Source: Methanoregula sp.
Lineage (GTDB): Archaea > Halobacteriota > Methanomicrobia > Methanomicrobiales > Methanospirillaceae
DNA length: 64,000 bases
NCBI RefSeq assembly: GCF_023227875.1
Contig: NZ_JALOCH010000010.1
Span: 33,839-97,838, forward strand
Direction of reading: 5' to 3'
This document shows positions 1 to 9,700 of the stretch, piece by piece. Each line of letters opens with the position of its first letter. Position 1 is the stretch's first letter. The notes under the pieces are model-generated. The model had not been told where the DNA came from, ran no database searches, and saw only the letters and a program-made list of their open reading frames with translations. The translations under genes and the position numbers were made by a program.

Positions 1-284
1 TGCTGGACGAGCCGACCACCGGGCTCCACTTCGACGACACGAAGAAACTGATCAAAGTGCTCGACGATCTCGTGGCGAAGGGCAATACCGTTGTCGTGAT
101 CGAGCACAACCTGGACGTGATCAAGTCGGCCGACCACATCATCGATATCGGACCCGAGGGCGGCGATGCCGGCGGGGAGATCGTGGCAACCGGGACACCG
201 GAAAAGGTCGCATCCGTGAAGGGAAGTTACACCGGGCAGTTCCTGAAGGAGATGCTCGGCCGGAAATCTTCCGTGGCCTCCTGA
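1..284 (+). CDS. uvrA: UvrA excinuclease ATPase subunit, C-terminal fragment
   Basis: The reading frame is open from base 3 and ends in TGA at 282-284, so only the last 93 residues lie in the window. The fragment opens with LDEPTTGLH, the Walker B/D-loop of the second ABC ATPase domain of UvrA, followed by the switch-histidine segment VVVIEHNLDVIKSADHIIDI and the family's usual ending (GPEGGDAGGEIVATGTPE). UvrA is the damage-sensing ATPase that loads UvrB in nucleotide excision repair. uvrC follows about 0.5 kb downstream on the same strand, whereas uvrB lies near 50-52 kb. Identification is secure; the 5' end is outside the window. Confidence 0.97.
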   Translation, partial: LDEPTTGLHFDDTKKLIKVLDDLVAKGNTVVVIEHNLDVIKSADHIIDIGPEGGDAGGEIVATGTPEKVASVKGSYTGQFLKEMLGRKSSVAS

Positions 285-322
285 TCTCTCCTCTTTTTGG
301 GAAATGGACAGGACCCGTACGG

Positions 323-574
323 TTATGGGGGCGGTGACCCGGAACCGGTCCGGGTTGCCTGCCGGTATTTTTCCCGGGCCTCGTCTAACCGTCCGAGCCG
401 TGCGAGGCAGTCTCCCATCTCGAAAAATGCGGTGGAATAGCGTGGCGCGATGATAACGACCTGCCTGAAATATTTCAGGGCGCTCTCATCATCTCCCCGG
501 TGGGACAGGTCCAGTGCTTTCCGGTACAGGATCTGGGCCTCGATCGGAATCCCCTTTGCATAGAGCCATTCCAT
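323..574 (-). CDS. small TPR-repeat protein
   Basis: An 83-residue protein with about two tetratricopeptide repeats: residues 13-45 (AQILYRKALDL...ALKYFRQVVIIAPRY) and 46-75 (STAFFEMGDCLARLGRLDEA). There is no signal peptide or membrane segment. TPRs mediate protein-protein contacts, so an adaptor role is inferred; no partner is apparent. It lies alone, antisense between uvrA and uvrC, and its upstream region faces an AT-rich stretch (620-655) that could hold its promoter. The tail (TGSGSPPP) looks disordered. The repeats and good codon use suggest a real gene, but its function is unknown. Confidence 0.7.
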   Translation of the reverse strand: MEWLYAKGIPIEAQILYRKALDLSHRGDDESALKYFRQVVIIAPRYSTAFFEMGDCLARLGRLDEAREKYRQATRTGSGSPPP

Positions 575-679
575 GAGCCATCTTCTCTCAGGTTCCCTTG
601 CAGGAGCATGAGTAAGAGATCCTGATTATTTTTATGAATATATAATATTTGTTCTCCATGCGGAACGATATTCTCTCCA

Positions 680-690
680 TTTATAAATAT
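680..690 (+). promoter_or_regulatory. probable TATA box of uvrC
   Basis: The sequence TTTATAAATAT lies about 120 bases before the chosen uvrC start and resembles an archaeal TATA element. The predicted transcription start would be near 710. Confidence 0.4.
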
Positions 691-808
691 CACACGCTCC
701 CTGCCGTGATGCTTGTCGGATTACCCTCGCGGACTCATACCGGATCGCCTCCCTTTTTCCTCATCCCCATTCCTTAATAGCAAGCACACCCAGACGCTAG
801 TACAGGAA

Positions 809-2404
809 ATGTTCGATACCGCCACCCTTCCCGGCACCCCCGGCTGTTACCTGTTCTATGATAATGGCGGGACGATCATCTATGTCGGGAAGGCAAAGAA
901 CCTGAAGAAGCGGGTGAGCAGTTACTTCCAGAAGAAAGACCACGACAAAAAGACCCTGAACCTTGTCGCGGCCATTGCCCGTGTCAGTGTCATGGTGACC
1001 AACACCGAGACCGAGGCATTCCTCTTAGAGAACAACCTGATCAAGAAGCACCAGCCGAAATACAATATCGACCTCAAGGATGCCAAGCGGTATGCCTATA
1101 TCGAACTCACCCGCGAACAATTCCCCCGCATCGGTATTGCCCGGCGCACCGGGAAAGGGGAGTCCACCTTTTTCGGGCCGTTTGTTTCAGCCGCGGAACG
1201 CGATGCCCTGATCCGCATCATCCGGAAAGTCTTCCTCTTACGATCCTGCCGGAGGCTGCCGAAACGGGCGTGCCTGCGGCACCACATGCACACCTGCAGC
1301 GCACCGTGTGTCGGCGCGATCAGCGAGGAAGAGTATCATCTCCAGGTAGAACGGGCAGCGTCGCTGCTGAAGGGCAGGAGCAGCGAGCTCCTCCTCTCGC
1401 TGCGGGAAGAGATGGCAGGGTATTCGGCACGCGAGGAATACGAGAAGGCGCTCTCGCTGCGCAACCAGATAGCCGCGGTCACGCACCTTGCAGAGCGCCA
1501 GCATGTCGAGCGGCCGAAGGAGACGGACCAGGACGTGATCGGCTATGCGGTATCGGACGATACGGTGTACCTCATGGTCTTCTCCGTGGAGAAAGGGCTG
1601 CTCACCGGCAAACAGGAATACTCCTTTGAGAACCGCGAGGATTTCTTTGAGGAATTTCTCGTCCAGTACTATGCGGACCGCATCCCTCCCTCAGAACTGA
1701 TCCTGCCCCACGATGTTGACGAGGCAATGGCAGGATACCTGTCAGAGCGCAAGGGGAAATCTGTGCAGGTGACCATACCAAAGATCGGCGAGAAGAAAAA
1801 ACTGCTCGACCTTGTTGAAAAGAACCTTGAACACGCGTTCCTGAAAAACGAGCTGAAAGTCAAAGACCTCCAGTCCAGCCTCGGGCTTGCCGACGCACCG
1901 GATGTCATTGAGTGTTTCGATATCTCGCACCTGTCCGGGACGGCGATGGTCGGGTCGATGGTCCGGTTCCGTAACGGGGTTCCGGACAAGAAAAATTACC
2001 GGCGATTTAAGATCAAGACCGTTGAAGGGATCGATGACTTCGCATCCATTGCCGAGGTCGTGAAGAGACGTTACGACCGGTTGATCCGCGAAGATGCAGA
2101 GATGCCGGACCTGATCATCATCGATGGCGGAAAGGGCCAGCTCTCGGCCGCTGGTGACAGCCTGCGTGACCTCGATCTCACGATCCCGGTCATCGCCCTG
2201 GCAAAACGTGAAGAGGAAGTATACCTCCCCGGAGAAACCCTCCCCCGTCAGCTTGACAAAAAGGCGATGGCCCTGCATTACCTCCAGGAGATCCGCGATG
2301 AGGCACACCGGTTTGCCATTGCCTACAACCGGCTGTTGCGGAACAAGTCAGCAGTAGCCGGCAGTCCAAAGCCCGGGAAAAGCCGGAAAAAGAAAAACAG
2401 CTGA
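809..2404 (+). CDS. uvrC: UvrC excinuclease, short form lacking C-terminal HhH domain
   Basis: UvrC makes both incisions around a lesion in UvrABC repair. The GIY-YIG nuclease domain comes first (LPGTPGCYLF, then TIIYVGKAKNLKKRVSSYF), followed by a cysteine cluster (about residues 150-170), a UVR motif that binds UvrB (EEYEKALSLRNQIAAV) and the RNase-H-like nuclease domain (VIECFDISHLSGTAMVGSMV, LIIIDGGKGQL, HRFAIAYNR). I start at the ATG at 809 because family members begin four or five residues before the GIY region; an in-frame TTG at 713 would add 32 unrelated residues. The 531-residue product ends in a lysine-rich tail right after the nuclease domain, without the tandem helix-hairpin-helix of bacterial UvrC. 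A terminator follows at once, so the domain is not in another frame. Confidence 0.95.
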   Translation: MFDTATLPGTPGCYLFYDNGGTIIYVGKAKNLKKRVSSYFQKKDHDKKTLNLVAAIARVSVMVTNTETEAFLLENNLIKKHQPKYNIDLKDAKRYAYIELTREQFPRIGIARRTGKGESTFFGPFVSAAERDALIRIIRKVFLLRSCRRLPKRACLRHHMHTCSAPCVGAISEEEYHLQVERAASLLKGRSSELLLSLREEMAGYSAREEYEKALSLRNQIAAVTHLAERQHVERPKETDQDVIGYAVSDDTVYLMVFSVEKGLLTGKQEYSFENREDFFEEFLVQYYADRIPPSELILPHDVDEAMAGYLSERKGKSVQVTIPKIGEKKKLLDLVEKNLEHAFLKNELKVKDLQSSLGLADAPDVIECFDISHLSGTAMVGSMVRFRNGVPDKKNYRRFKIKTVEGIDDFASIAEVVKRRYDRLIREDAEMPDLIIIDGGKGQLSAAGDSLRDLDLTIPVIALAKREEEVYLPGETLPRQLDKKAMALHYLQEIRDEAHRFAIAYNRLLRNKSAVAGSPKPGKSRKKKNS

Positions 2405-2440
2405 ACCGGGATGGGGGTGGGCCTTACCTCCCGGTTTTTC
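2403..2440. terminator. bidirectional hairpin terminator after uvrC
   Basis: The inverted repeat AACCGGGA / TCCCGGTT (2404-2411 and 2429-2436) is followed by a T-run, between the converging uvrC and lipoprotein genes. Confidence 0.55.
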
Positions 2441-2445
2441 TTAAA

Positions 2446-2844
2446 TCAGATGTCCTTGTCAACCAGTACCCGGTGGCTCCCGTCAGAGAAGTATCCCGTG
2501 ATGAGGACGTGGTTTTTGCCACTGTACGCCCCGGTGAATGATTCGGTTGCATGGACCTGGATGGGTGTTGTGGCAAGCCGGGACCCATCCGACGTGGTCC
2601 TGATTTTTCCATTGTCGTCCGTGACGGTATACTCCAGTTCAATGAGGTTGTCCATGCCCGGCGCACCGACAAAGGCAATAGTGATATGGGAATCATCCGG
2701 TTTGGTCACGGTTATTCCGGATGTTGCTTCCGCCGGGTTTCCTGCCTGCTGGGTGCACCCTCCGGAAATGAGCAGGAGCACCAGTGCCGCAGCCATTGAC
2801 AGGTACAGGAAAGAATGGGGAAGCTCAGATACATCAGATCTCAT
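2446..2844 (-). CDS. predicted lipoprotein of unknown function
   Basis: A 132-residue protein with a hydrophobic N-terminal segment (about residues 13-27) ending in the lipobox ISGGC, so it is probably exported and lipid-anchored on the outer face of the membrane. The mature part is small and beta-rich in appearance (ITIAFVGAPG, LIELEYTVTDDNGKIRTT), suggesting a single immunoglobulin-like fold, but I recognise no family. It converges on uvrC and lies in the same orientation as the chagasin-like lipoprotein gene upstream, about 125 bases away. Both carry CTQQA right after the lipobox cysteine, which suggests shared ancestry of the signal regions. Confidence 0.75.
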   Translation of the reverse strand: MRSDVSELPHSFLYLSMAAALVLLLISGGCTQQAGNPAEATSGITVTKPDDSHITIAFVGAPGMDNLIELEYTVTDDNGKIRTTSDGSRLATTPIQVHATESFTGAYSGKNHVLITGYFSDGSHRVLVDKDI

Positions 2845-2969
2845 ATACTCTAATCAGCGTCGGTTTTTATAAAATTGCTGAATGGAAGCGCTGATCCTGG
2901 CGGTCGGATCTTTTTCGGGTTTTCAGGAAAAAGGGAGATACTGTATTCCTGGATTTATTTATTTCTTTA

Positions 2970-3503
2970 TCAGGAGGAGACGATACGGATGTTCATCGTA
3001 TAGGCGGTCTCGTTTCCGGTGACCGGTTCCCACGAACGGCCATACACTGCATTGAACGTCTGGTCCCCGCTGCCGGAGGCCTGCAGGACCCATGTGCGGA
3101 TCCCGCCCACGCCCACCATGCCCCCGGCATGTTTGTTCTCCTGGTAATCTGACGAGAGGATCGTCAGGCCGGAACTGGTGCTGGCATTCCATGAATACCC
3201 GGTGGTGGGATTTTCTTCAAGCTGGACTGCGAACCTGGTATTTTCTGCAATGTCTGCGGTTGTACCGTTGTCCTTTTCCGTGAACGTGACCATCTTCTTT
3301 CCTTCCTGTACTGTTGTCGCCGCGACCGGTGTACCGGGCGCTGCTGTTGTCTGGATGGTTGCGATACTATCCTGGGTCTTTTGGGCCTGCTGGGTGCACC
3401 CGCTGGAGAGCACGAGGACTGCGGTGATCGCGAGGAGTACAAGGACTGCGGGCACGTGCCATGGTGAATGACGGGGTTGTGTCATGCGTACAGCATTACC
3501 CAT
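2970..3503 (-). CDS. chagasin-family (I42) cysteine protease inhibitor lipoprotein
   Basis: The 177-residue product has a signal segment ending in the lipobox LSSGC (cysteine near residue 36), a Thr/Ala-rich linker, and a domain carrying all three inhibitory loops of the chagasin/ICP family: NPTTGYSWN, then GGMVGVGGIRTWVLQASGSG, then YGRSWEP in the position of the usual RPW loop. Family members insert these loops into the active-site cleft of papain-like cysteine proteases. Here the inhibitor would sit on the outer surface, so it could guard against exogenous proteases or restrain a secreted one; the choice is inference. An alternative ATG at 3485 would shorten the N-terminus by six residues. 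It is divergent from the next lipoprotein gene. Confidence 0.87.
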   Translation of the reverse strand: MGNAVRMTQPRHSPWHVPAVLVLLAITAVLVLSSGCTQQAQKTQDSIATIQTTAAPGTPVAATTVQEGKKMVTFTEKDNGTTADIAENTRFAVQLEENPTTGYSWNASTSSGLTILSSDYQENKHAGGMVGVGGIRTWVLQASGSGDQTFNAVYGRSWEPVTGNETAYTMNIRIVSS

Positions 3504-3575
3504 GGTCTCGTAATAAGACTTCTTTGACTGCCAATCGTTTCGCAGTGTTCGCCGGGTTTATTATTTCCGGCAGCG

Positions 3576-4175
3576 ATGGATCATGCAATGGATTTCAAAT
3601 ATGGACTTCTCCTGATGGCCTGCATCGCAGCGGTCATCGTTGCAGGGTGCACGGACACGTTGCAGGCACCCGTAACGACCACGCAGACCCCGGTGCCGGT
3701 TGCATCCCCCACTCTCCCGGCAGCTCCCGCAGCCAGCGTGACCACTGACGGGTGTTCAGATGACGTGTGTCCGTTCATCCCGCCTGCACTGTCTGGAGAG
3801 AAGGAAACGTCCCTCCGCATCGAGGCATCTCCCCGGCGGTATTCCCCAATGATGTCGTCAACGCCGGGTGTCGGTCTTGTTCCGAACGCCACCGGTTTTA
3901 ATGCTTCCTCTGCTCTGTTTACGTGGAACGCCAGCTACGGACAGTTCCTTTCCTGGAATGCACCTGATTATACCGTGAACCAGCAGGGTGCAACAATTAC
4001 CAACTCCGGCGGAAAACTCTACTGGTCGTTCATTGACAGGCCTGCATCAACCACGGAACCGGTGGTCATTACCGTGATCGCAAAAGACCCGGCCTCGGGA
4101 ACCGTGCTGGGAAGATCATCCGTGACCCTGGCATGGGACAGCGATTACGCGGTGACCGTGCAGGACGCCCGGTAA
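3576..4175 (+). CDS. predicted lipoprotein of unknown function
   Basis: A 199-residue protein with a signal segment (GLLLMACIAAVIVAGC) ending in a lipobox, then a Thr/Pro/Ala-rich spacer (about residues 27-55) typical of surface-anchored archaeal proteins. The C-terminal 120 residues look like a beta-sandwich (ALFTWNASYGQFLSWNAPDY, GGKLYWSFIDRP, SSVTLAWDSDYAVTV) and hold two cysteines just after the spacer. I cannot assign a family. A second ATG at 3588 is an equally plausible start. The gene is divergent from the chagasin-like gene and converges on the AI-2E transporter gene. Confidence 0.75.
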   Translation: MDHAMDFKYGLLLMACIAAVIVAGCTDTLQAPVTTTQTPVPVASPTLPAAPAASVTTDGCSDDVCPFIPPALSGEKETSLRIEASPRRYSPMMSSTPGVGLVPNATGFNASSALFTWNASYGQFLSWNAPDYTVNQQGATITNSGGKLYWSFIDRPASTTEPVVITVIAKDPASGTVLGRSSVTLAWDSDYAVTVQDAR

Positions 4176-4207
4176 CATTCAAAAAAATGTAATAAGAATT
4201 TTTTTTT
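4176..4207. terminator. AT-rich bidirectional terminator
   Basis: Between two converging genes lies an imperfect ACATT...AATGT hairpin followed by a run of nine T at about 4199-4207. T-runs are the main archaeal termination signal. Confidence 0.5.
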
Positions 4208-5279
4208 AATTATCTGGAACTGCATCACCGGTCTTATTTTGCTCCTTCTCCCCAAACAGGCGGCCGACTCCCATCATTGTATTGATCCAGCGGAGTTCGT
4301 CGCAGGACTCGAAGACGAGGAGCAGCATCAGCGTGAACGGGATCGCAAAGAACATGCCGACGATGCCCAGCAGCCAGCCCCAGAAGATCACGGAGAGGAT
4401 AACGATGAGGGCCGGCATCTCGAACTTCCGTGCGGCAAGGAAGGAGTAGACCGGGTTTTCCACGACCAGGTTGAGGATGCAGATTGCAACGATGACCGCG
4501 ATTGCCCCCGGCATCCCGAACTGGAGCCATGCAAAGAAGAGCGCCGGGACCGCTGCGATGATGAGCCCGAAGTACGGGATGTAGCCGAGGAGGAACGTCA
4601 GGACGCCCCACAGGATCGCCCCGTGGACCCCCATGATCCCGAGGAACCCCCCAAACAGGAGGCCGTGGATGAAATTCGTCTCGGTCCTGACAACGATGAA
4701 GTCAATGACGTACCCGGACATGCGGGAGTACTTCCGGAGTGCTTCTGCGTCTTTTCCGAGCGAGCTCTCGACCTGGGTGAGCATCCGGGGCGAGTCCAGC
4801 AGGATGAAGAAGGTGGTTACCGCTACAAAGAAGAGGAACATGAGCCCTTCGGCGAAACTGGCTGCTCCCGATACGGCGTATCCCATCATATCCCCGATAT
4901 TAAATGACGAGGGACTGAGTGTATCCCCCGGGAAGCCAAACGAAACGAGGAGGGCAGAGATATCGGCGATCCGGACATTGAGCTCCTGTTGGTACTGGGG
5001 GATATCCGAGACCAGGGAGTTGAGCGATAATGCGGTCATGAAAACGCCCCCCAGTATGATGAGGGCCGCAATAAGGGTGATAACCAGCACCGCAGAAAAA
5101 TTCGAGAGCCCTTTTGTTTTCAGCCAGTTCACCGCTGGCAGGACGAGCAGGCTGAGGATGATGGCCATCAGGATGAGGCTGACGAGGTATGTGGTCACCT
5201 TCACCGCAATGATGATGATAAAGACAAGCGCGATGATCAAAAGAGCGCGCTCAATCCGGAATGAGTCTGGAAGAGCCAT
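4206..5279 (-). CDS. AI-2E family (UPF0118/PerM-like) membrane transporter
   Basis: A 357-residue polytopic membrane protein with about eight hydrophobic segments, in the AI-2E transporter layout: two N-terminal helices, a periplasm-facing region (about residues 75-150), then the paired central and C-terminal helices (FLLGYIPYFGLIIAAVPALF, VIVAICILNLVVENPVYSFL, VIFWGWLLGIVGMFFAIPFT). Family members have been linked to export of autoinducer-2 and to Na+/H+ exchange; in methanogens the substrate is unknown. A short charged tail follows the last helix. It is monocistronic, with a terminator downstream and a gene-free 505-base region upstream. Confidence 0.88.
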   Translation of the reverse strand: MALPDSFRIERALLIIALVFIIIIAVKVTTYLVSLILMAIILSLLVLPAVNWLKTKGLSNFSAVLVITLIAALIILGGVFMTALSLNSLVSDIPQYQQELNVRIADISALLVSFGFPGDTLSPSSFNIGDMMGYAVSGAASFAEGLMFLFFVAVTTFFILLDSPRMLTQVESSLGKDAEALRKYSRMSGYVIDFIVVRTETNFIHGLLFGGFLGIMGVHGAILWGVLTFLLGYIPYFGLIIAAVPALFFAWLQFGMPGAIAVIVAICILNLVVENPVYSFLAARKFEMPALIVILSVIFWGWLLGIVGMFFAIPFTLMLLLVFESCDELRWINTMMGVGRLFGEKEQNKTGDAVPDN

Positions 5280-5784
5280 AGCACATTTGTATCGGACGGA
5301 TGATCATACAAAGCTTATCCTCTGGTCGGCGCCGTTGCCCGGGCAGGGAGAGTGCACCACTTCGCGACTCACGATTATTGATGGTGGTGAGGGATCATGA
5401 CCGGCGAAATGACAGGTCATTGTCCCGGAAAAAAATTCCCGGCCCGCGTTGTGCCTGTACCGTGGGCCGGTAAAAAGGGAGAGGAGACCCGTCCATGTGC
5501 TCTGGAGGGGTGAGGATTATGGTGTCTTTGTACGGGGGTGTATCCCGCAATGGACATTGACAGGTGTTCTTACTGCTCGTGTTTCTGGTGTTCGTATTGC
5601 TGTACGACAATACCTGTGCAGTTACGCACTGGTATATGTAATGTATGTTTGACATTTTGTTTTATATGCTTTCTGCTCGTTACGTCTGTTATTCGCGTAT
5701 TGCGGGATATGGTTCACGACGGCCAGGTGATTTGAATCGCTGGTACGGCCCGGTGGAGATGCGGTGCAGGCGGTTGCCATGCAC
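5280..5784. other. 505-base region with no convincing gene
   Basis: Short open frames exist on both strands, but none has a recognisable motif or a start with a good ribosome site. I see no tRNA. The end nearest 5280 presumably carries the promoter of the transporter gene, and the other end is the 3' flank of the signalling operon. Confidence 0.5.
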
Positions 5785-6723
5785 CTACCGGTACCCGATC
5801 GCTGCGCCAAGGAGGTTGGCCGTGATCCTCAGTGCCTCCACCTCATCCGGAGAACGCACACGCTCGGTCAGATCGAAAAAGCCGATGAACCCCCAGAGAC
5901 TGTCGCGGATGAAGATCGGGAGGATGACCCCGGACCGGACCCCGAGCAGCGAGAATAGTTTTTTCTCTCCTTCAGGAAGTGTGGAGATCGCAGCCGGGAC
6001 GACATCGCCTTTTATCAGCAGGTCATGCCAGCGGGAGATCCCGAACGCCCCGAACGTGAACTGCTTCAGTTCCGGTTTGAAAAGACAGGAGTGATAGCTC
6101 GGGCATCCCCATTCATAGATCATGCTGACCGTTTCGGGACCCCCCGGTTCAGCGTTCACCCTGAAGATCCCGATGGCGCCGGCATCCAGCGCAAGGCCGA
6201 TGGGTTCAAGGATATCGCGGATATCGGAGGCGTTGAAATCGCGGACCGGGTGGTTTGCAGGCGGGTCCTCCCGGGACACCCGGAGCAGCCATTCCACCGC
6301 CGAGCTTACGGCAAACAGGATTGCATCACGCTTCTTGATCTCGTGTTCGACCCGGTGCTTGTACAGCGCCATCTCGATGACGGAGTGGAGTTCCCGTTCA
6401 TCGTATGGCTTGACAACGTACCCGTAGGGCTCGGTGATCTTTGCCCGGTCAAGGAGGGCCTTGTCGGCATAGGCCGTGAGATAGATGACCGGGATATCGT
6501 AGAGAACGTGCACCTTTCCTGCGGTATCGACCCCGTCCATCTCGCCGGCAAGATGGATGTCCATGAGTACGAGGTCCGGGTGACTCTCTTTGATCTTATC
6601 CAGCGCGAGTTCCCCGGATTTTGCAATTCCTGCGGCACGGTACCCGAGGCTGATCAAGGTCTCCCTGATATCGCTGGCAACGATCGCTTCATCTTCAACA
6701 ATGAAAATGGCTGGGCCGGTCAC
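5785..6723 (-). CDS. response regulator with C-terminal GAF-like domain
   Basis: Residues 1-125 form a receiver domain (phosphoacceptor Asp55 in LVLMD, KP near residue 104). A short coiled coil follows, then a GAF-like sensory domain (about residues 145-312: GAIGIFRV, VRSGVILPIFIRDSLWGFIG). There is no DNA-binding or enzymatic output, so the protein probably passes or integrates signals within the phosphorelay. Start: GTG at 6723, overlapping the stop of the upstream kinase (GTGA) and preceded by a strong ribosome site, AGGAGGGAG. It is the last gene of the signalling operon. Confidence 0.9.
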   Translation of the reverse strand: MTGPAIFIVEDEAIVASDIRETLISLGYRAAGIAKSGELALDKIKESHPDLVLMDIHLAGEMDGVDTAGKVHVLYDIPVIYLTAYADKALLDRAKITEPYGYVVKPYDERELHSVIEMALYKHRVEHEIKKRDAILFAVSSAVEWLLRVSREDPPANHPVRDFNASDIRDILEPIGLALDAGAIGIFRVNAEPGGPETVSMIYEWGCPSYHSCLFKPELKQFTFGAFGISRWHDLLIKGDVVPAAISTLPEGEKKLFSLLGVRSGVILPIFIRDSLWGFIGFFDLTERVRSPDEVEALRITANLLGAAIGYR

Positions 6724-9700
6724 GTTGTACTCCCTCCTGTAGATTTACTGGGCAGTGTGATAATAAACATTGTTCCTGGATCGGGTCCTTTCTCAATGGT
6801 CCCCCCCAGCTGGTCGACAAGGCTGTTCACGAGCCGGAGACCGAGCGATTCCGAATTTCTCCAGTCAAAACCGGCCGGCAAGCCCACCCCGTCGTCTTTG
6901 ACAACCACGGCCAGCACATTCCCGTCAGGATGGCCGCTGATACTGAGGGTGCCGGGCCGACTGCCCGGGAACGCATGCTTGAGTGCATTGGAGATGAGTT
7001 CGTTCATGACGAGACCGAGCGGGATCGCAGTGTCGATGTCCAGCGGGATTTTTCCGATTTCAATCTGGAGTGCAACCCGACGGTGGTCGATCCCGTAAAA
7101 GGAGAAGAGCTGGGTTGCGAGGAACCGCGTATAATCGGACAGGTCGATAGAGGAGAGACTCTCCGACCGGTAGAGTTTTTCATGGACAATGGACATTGCC
7201 CGCACGCGGTTCTGTATCTCTGCCAGGACCTGCTTCATCCATGGATCTTCCAGTGTGCGTATCTGGAGTTTTGTCAGGCTGATGATGATCTGGAGGTTAT
7301 TGTTTACCCGGTGATGGATCTCCCGCAGGAGCAGCACTTTCTCATCCAGCGATGCACGGATCGCCTTCTCGGCCAGTTTGCGCACAATCACCTCGTCTTC
7401 CAGTGCTTTTGTCCGGTCCCTGACAATTTCCTCGAGGCCTGTATTCAGCCGGGCAAGTTCCGCTTCAGTCTCCTTGATCCGGGTGATATCCCGCATGGAT
7501 TCGATGGCGCCGGTAATAGATCCCGTTGTGTCATAAAGTGGTGAGGCTACCAGAGACAGCACAGCACTTCTTCCTGATGGCAAGGTCACCTGCGTCTCGG
7601 CCATAACCGATTTTCCTTCGCGATGGATATTGAGATAATTCATCCGGGTTGCATCCTGATCAGGATTCTGGACAAGATCGATGAGCACAGGGCGGCGTTT
7701 CCCGTACTGCCATATGCTGTACTCAAAATCACCCTTTCCCAGCATATCCCCTGCCGGAATGCCGCTGAGCTGTTCGAGCGCACGGTTCCATGCCAGTACG
7801 TTTCCACGATGATCGATGACATACGTGGGGTCGGGCAGGAAACTGATGATATCCGAGAAGAGCTGCCGGGACTCCCGGAGTACATCTTCCATTCGTTTGC
7901 GTTCGGTGATGTCCCGCGCCACTCCGAGTACCGCGGTGACCTTGCCTGCCGTATCTTTTAACGGCACGAGGTTCGTATCGATCCAATGTTCCTGGTTACC
8001 GAACCGGATCTTCGATTCCCGGCGGACAGGTTCTCCTGAATCGAAAACCTTGTCATAGACATCATTCTGTTCCCTGACCATTTCCGGCGGGAAGAAATCC
8101 TTTCGTTGTTTTCCGACAACCTGATCGTACGGCAGGCCGAATAATTTCAGGCCCGTTGTATTGGCGTACAATATGGTCCCGTTCCTGTCATTGATAAAGA
8201 TCTGATCGGGTGATGCTTCGGCAAGGGTGCGGTACCGCTCTTCACTCTGGATAATTGCTTCTTCTGCCCGTTTGCGTTCGGTGATGTCTTCGACCATCTC
8301 AACGAATCCCTTAACCGCGCCATCCGGTCCAAAGAAGGGAACGGCACGGTTACGGGCGGAAAAGCGACTGCCGTCATCCAGCACGCCCTCGGTTTCAGTT
8401 TCCTCGGGTTTCCTGGAAACCATAGCTCGCACCCCGGGACAATGTGGACAGACTGTCGCACGTTTCTCAAACTCATTATAACAATATTTACCCACAAAAT
8501 CCCCGACAGGCTTTTTAAATAACGTGCTGAACCGTGGGTTAACCATGATTATTTTGTGATTGACATCCACTACGGCAATCGCCAGCTGGCTGTAGTCTAT
8601 TAATGCGCGATAGTGCTCCCGGCTTTCCCACAGCGCTTCTTCAGCACGTTTTCGGACGGTAATCTGCCACCAGCCCTGCATCAGGAGCTGGAGCTGGCGG
8701 ACATCCCCCTCGTTGTAATCCTCTCCCTTGTTGCCCACACCGGCGACTGCAACAATACGATCGCCATCGAAAACGGGGATGTTCATATGCCGTACGAGGG
8801 GGACATGGCCCGTGGGGATACCGTGTTTGAACAGGCTGTCGGCGGCATAGTCATTGGTGACAATGGGTTTTCGCTGACGGACCGCTTCCCCCCATAAGCC
8901 GGTCTTTTCTACCGGGTACACGATGGGTTTGTCGATGACCTTACAGGACTCATGGGCAGATTTGGACCAGTATTGCATGGTCATGACCGATTCGTCCTCG
9001 TTCAGGGTGGCAAGGTACCCGATCGTGCTCCCGGTCAGCCGTATTGCATCCTCGACTACTTCCGCGATAATCTCCGGACCCGGTTTCTGGCCCATCAGGC
9101 TGAGTGAGAGCAGGGACTCCATGCGCTGTTTTTCCAGCGCGAGGGCATCCTCTGCCCGCCTGCGGTCAGTGATGTCGAGAATGAGTCCCTCGTAATGGGT
9201 GATTGTCCCCTCGTTGTCGCGGCGGATATGGGTGAAATCATCGATCCAGTATTCCGACCCGTCCTTCCCGAAGATCCTGTAGATCTGCCTGAAATCATCG
9301 ACATGGTCCTTACTGTTGGATTCGACTTCGGCAGATACCTGCCCGAGATCGTCAGGGTGAATGATAGAACTGTATACAACACGGCCCGATACGAAATCGT
9401 CAACAGAATAACCAAAATAGGAGATATTTTTGCTCACCGTCTCAACCGGCCAGTTCTCCTCGGCCCGCCACAGGAAAGCAACCGCCGGGCTGGTGTTGAT
9501 GATCCGCACCTGCTCTTCCTGCAGGCGGAGCAGTTTCTGCATGTGGCCCTGAATCGCTTTCTGTTCAGTGATATCCCGTATGGATCCCTGGAAACCGATG
9601 ACCGTACCGGATGCATCCTTCCTTGCGGTCGTGGTAATGAGTGCGTTGATGATCGTCCCGTCTTTTTTCCTGAGATCAACCGGGTATTCAAACGAGTACC

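Noticed and set aside
713..808. uvrC starting at the TTG at 713
   Set aside because: The 32 additional residues have no similarity to UvrC, and the GIY-YIG domain begins right after the ATG at 809.
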